Source: QQUD01 sp039029915 | GTDB lineage: Bacteria; Chloroflexota; Anaerolineae; Promineifilales; Promineifilaceae | Assembly: GCA_039029915.1 (NCBI GenBank) | Contig: JBCCFD010000067.1 | Coordinates: forward strand, 1-24,227 | Length of the DNA: 24,227 bases | Direction of reading: 5' to 3' | Shown: piece after piece, positions 22,838-24,227 of the stretch | Position numbering within the stretch: position 1 is the stretch's first letter | Layout: each line of letters starts with the position of its first letter | Program-made: the position numbers and the translations under genes | Notes under the pieces: model-generated | The model's input: the letters and a program-made list of their open reading frames with translations, nothing else | What the model was told of the DNA's origin: nothing | Databases searched by the model: none

Positions 22838-24040
22838 ATGGTCAGAAATGAGATTCTTCTAAACAGCAAAATTGCCAAACCGTTTGAACCGTATCGTGAT
22901 AATGCGAACCTTGCCACTGCGCTTAGTTGGGCACCTTGGTGGAATGAGCCAGAACAAGGGGCCGCTGATTGGAAAAATCGCCAGCCTGTGTTTAGCGGGT
23001 TGACCTTAGACGGCCGTTTAACCCAGCAGCTTGCTACTCCTTATGGTACCCACGAGGCTGGCCTTTGGCAGCAAGTACCTTCTGTGGCTGGCAACAGCTA
23101 CGAATTTAGCGTAGAAGGTCAGGCGTGGTCGAGTGAAGACCCCGCACCAGCTACCCAACTAGAAGCCAGCGATGTGCACATGCAGGTAGGTATCGATCCA
23201 ACCGGCGGTTTAGATCCCAAAAGCCCGCTTATTGTGTGGAGTGACAAAAGTGAACCTTTATGCCATTGGGAAACGCTGCGGGTTCAGTGTCAAGCGGAAG
23301 CCAATATCATTACCGTTTTTCTCAAATCGGCCCCCTCTCTACCCAAACGTCAGCAAACGATATTTTGGCGACAGGCTCGTTTACGACCGATTGGTCAGCA
23401 TAAGCGAGGGCTTAACATCGTGGGGGTGGGTGATACGCATATTGTGCTTGAGCCGGAACGTCCAAAGCCGGGAGACAGTATCTCGATTGAGGTTCGGTCG
23501 GTGCGTGAGCATGCGTATGTCAATTTATTGGTGAAGAAACCGGAGAATAATCGAGTAACGGCCGTTTCCCTTGAAGGCCAAACGGTGGATGGGGATCATC
23601 ACATTTGGCAGTACAGTTATGATACCGATCAAGATGGGCTACATGAATTTCGCTTTGTAGGGGATGGCGGGGCGCGGCTCTTGTCTTTGCGCCTGCTGCG
23701 AGTGGCTCGCGATATTCAGCTTGTCCCCAGCAGCTCCCGCTTTAACTACAAAAAGGTTTATGTGCTGCTGCCCCCAACCTCAGATGAGAAATGGCTGCTT
23801 TCTGCTGCAAAAGGGAGCTTTGACGGCCGTTTTACTATTGGCTTCTCGGCTGATGATGCCGGAATAGGAGATTTTGGTGCTCGCCATGTCATTGCCGTTA
23901 ATCCCCACCACTGGCCCGAAGTCATTACTGCCGCATGGTTTGAGCAGCACTACCCCGGCGTTATCTTCACACCCATCATCGTGAACAAGCCGGCTGACCT
24001 CGAGTCTTGGCTGAAAAGCTGGACGGGGGATATGTCGTAG
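22838..24040 (+). CDS. Protein of unknown function with beta-rich N-terminus and conserved-looking C-terminal domain
   Basis: The 400-aa product has no signal peptide or membrane segment. Residues about 40-190 look like a beta-sandwich or carbohydrate-binding-like module (VAGNSYEFSVEGQAW, MQVGIDPTGG, and a pattern of alternating strands). Residues about 195-290 resemble an immunoglobulin-like insert (RPKPGDSISIEVRS...HEFRFVG). The C-terminal 95 residues start VYVLLPPTSDEKWLLSAA and contain SADDAGIGDFGARHVIAVNPHHWP and WFEQHYPGVIF. I recall similar phrases in secreted multidomain proteins of Chloroflexota, without an assigned function. Three ACGGCCGT copies occur here. The start ATG lacks a strong ribosome-binding site. 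Confidence 0.6.
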   Translation: MVRNEILLNSKIAKPFEPYRDNANLATALSWAPWWNEPEQGAADWKNRQPVFSGLTLDGRLTQQLATPYGTHEAGLWQQVPSVAGNSYEFSVEGQAWSSEDPAPATQLEASDVHMQVGIDPTGGLDPKSPLIVWSDKSEPLCHWETLRVQCQAEANIITVFLKSAPSLPKRQQTIFWRQARLRPIGQHKRGLNIVGVGDTHIVLEPERPKPGDSISIEVRSVREHAYVNLLVKKPENNRVTAVSLEGQTVDGDHHIWQYSYDTDQDGLHEFRFVGDGGARLLSLRLLRVARDIQLVPSSSRFNYKKVYVLLPPTSDEKWLLSAAKGSFDGRFTIGFSADDAGIGDFGARHVIAVNPHHWPEVITAAWFEQHYPGVIFTPIIVNKPADLESWLKSWTGDMS

Positions 24041-24131
24041 TTAGAGTGTAGAGAGAGGCATTTGATGAGGGGATAGTTATCGCCTTGCCGTATTTTCTTT
24101 AGCTAGATAGAAAAAGCATTTCAAAACTAGT

Positions 24132-24171
24132 GGTGCACCAAACAAATATTAATGGGTAGATTTGGTGCACC
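24132..24171. terminator. 11-bp hairpin downstream of the 400-aa gene
   Basis: GGTGCACCAAA (24132-24142) and TTTGGTGCACC (24161-24171) are perfect arms with an 18-nt loop, followed by TTTAAG. It lies 92 bp past the stop codon and is a reasonable, though not classical, terminator. Confidence 0.5.
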
Positions 24172-24175
24172 TTTA

Positions 24176-24225
24176 AGTAGTCCTAGCCATCGCGTCACTT
24201 AGCAAAAGATGTTTGGCGGACTACT
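24176..24225. repeat. Inverted repeat at the right edge
   Basis: AGTAGTCC (24176-24183) pairs with GGACTACT (24218-24225), with inner GCC/GGC pairing. It directly follows the preceding hairpin and may continue beyond the window. Confidence 0.4.
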
Positions 24226-24227
24226 AG

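Larger units (their letters stand above)
108..23830. repeat. Highly iterated palindrome ACGGCCGT (36 copies)
   Basis: Exact copies start at 108, 254, 1215, 1455, 2937, 3757, 4396, 5070, 5417, 6188, 6660, 6827, 7288, 9156, 9856, 10947, 11339, 11695, 13064, 13573, 13877, 14543, 14839, 15321, 16078, 16659, 17224, 18715, 18883, 19294, 20221, 21026, 21567, 23010, 23558 and 23823. Sixteen extend to AACGGCCGTT. All but 16659 and 21567 are inside genes. They encode TAV, (N/D)GR or RP according to frame. Confidence 0.95.

Noticed and set aside
1..24227. CRISPR array
   Set aside because: No regularly spaced 25-40 bp repeats were seen; the word repeats are short and irregular.
1..24227. Insertion sequence or prophage genes
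   Set aside because: No transposase, integrase or phage structural protein is encoded; only small non-coding repeats were found.

Overview
The window looks like chromosomal DNA from a Chloroflexota bacterium (Anaerolineae-like). This is an inference from protein content, such as paired GPDPase-type membrane proteins with DUF4129/DUF4350, a fused double phosphofructokinase, DUF3105, a YehL/M/P-type MoxR locus, and base composition near 50% GC. No rRNA or ribosomal protein gene is present to fix the taxonomy. Almost every gene from 1 to 21510 is on the minus strand. A tRNA-Arg and the last two genes are on the plus strand.

Layout: (1) 1-4584, minus: a MoxR AAA+ ATPase (YehL type), a DUF5682/YehM-type protein and a VWA-domain protein cut by the left edge, in the same order as E. 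coli yehL-yehM-yehP. (2) 4811-9015, minus: two paralogous multi-pass membrane proteins, then DUF4129 and DUF4350 proteins with overlapping start and stop codons. (3) 9106-9753: a uracil-DNA-glycosylase-like protein. (4) 9854-11985: a DnaJ/CbpA-like co-chaperone tightly followed by an HtrA/Deg-type lipoprotein protease. (5) 12073-14869: a double-length phosphofructokinase and a gamma-glutamylcyclotransferase-like protein. (6) 15187-15259: tRNA-Arg(CCT). (7) 15263-17856: a small membrane protein, RNase PH, a MazG-like NTP pyrophosphohydrolase and a DUF3105 protein, with a candidate structured RNA between mazG and rph. (8) 18132-21510: a copper operon, csoR-copZ-copA, with a recognisable CsoR operator and sigma-70-like promoter. 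(9) 21782-24040, plus: a DUF2461 protein and a 400-aa protein of unknown function.

The strongest genome-scale signal is an 8-bp palindrome, ACGGCCGT, often extended to AACGGCCGTT. I count 36 exact copies, about one per 670 bp, against fewer than one expected by chance. It occurs in nearly every gene, in all three reading frames, so selection or drive acts on DNA rather than on a peptide. It behaves like the cyanobacterial HIP1 octamer but with a different sequence.

Intergenic regions are rich in small structured repeats. These include a 115-bp two-hairpin element present on both sides of copA, a 161-bp nested inverted repeat at 22540-22700, a 20-bp palindrome at 967-986, and ATTGGGG-type and TTATTAG-type word repeats. 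One such word block appears to have become an in-frame insertion inside CopA.
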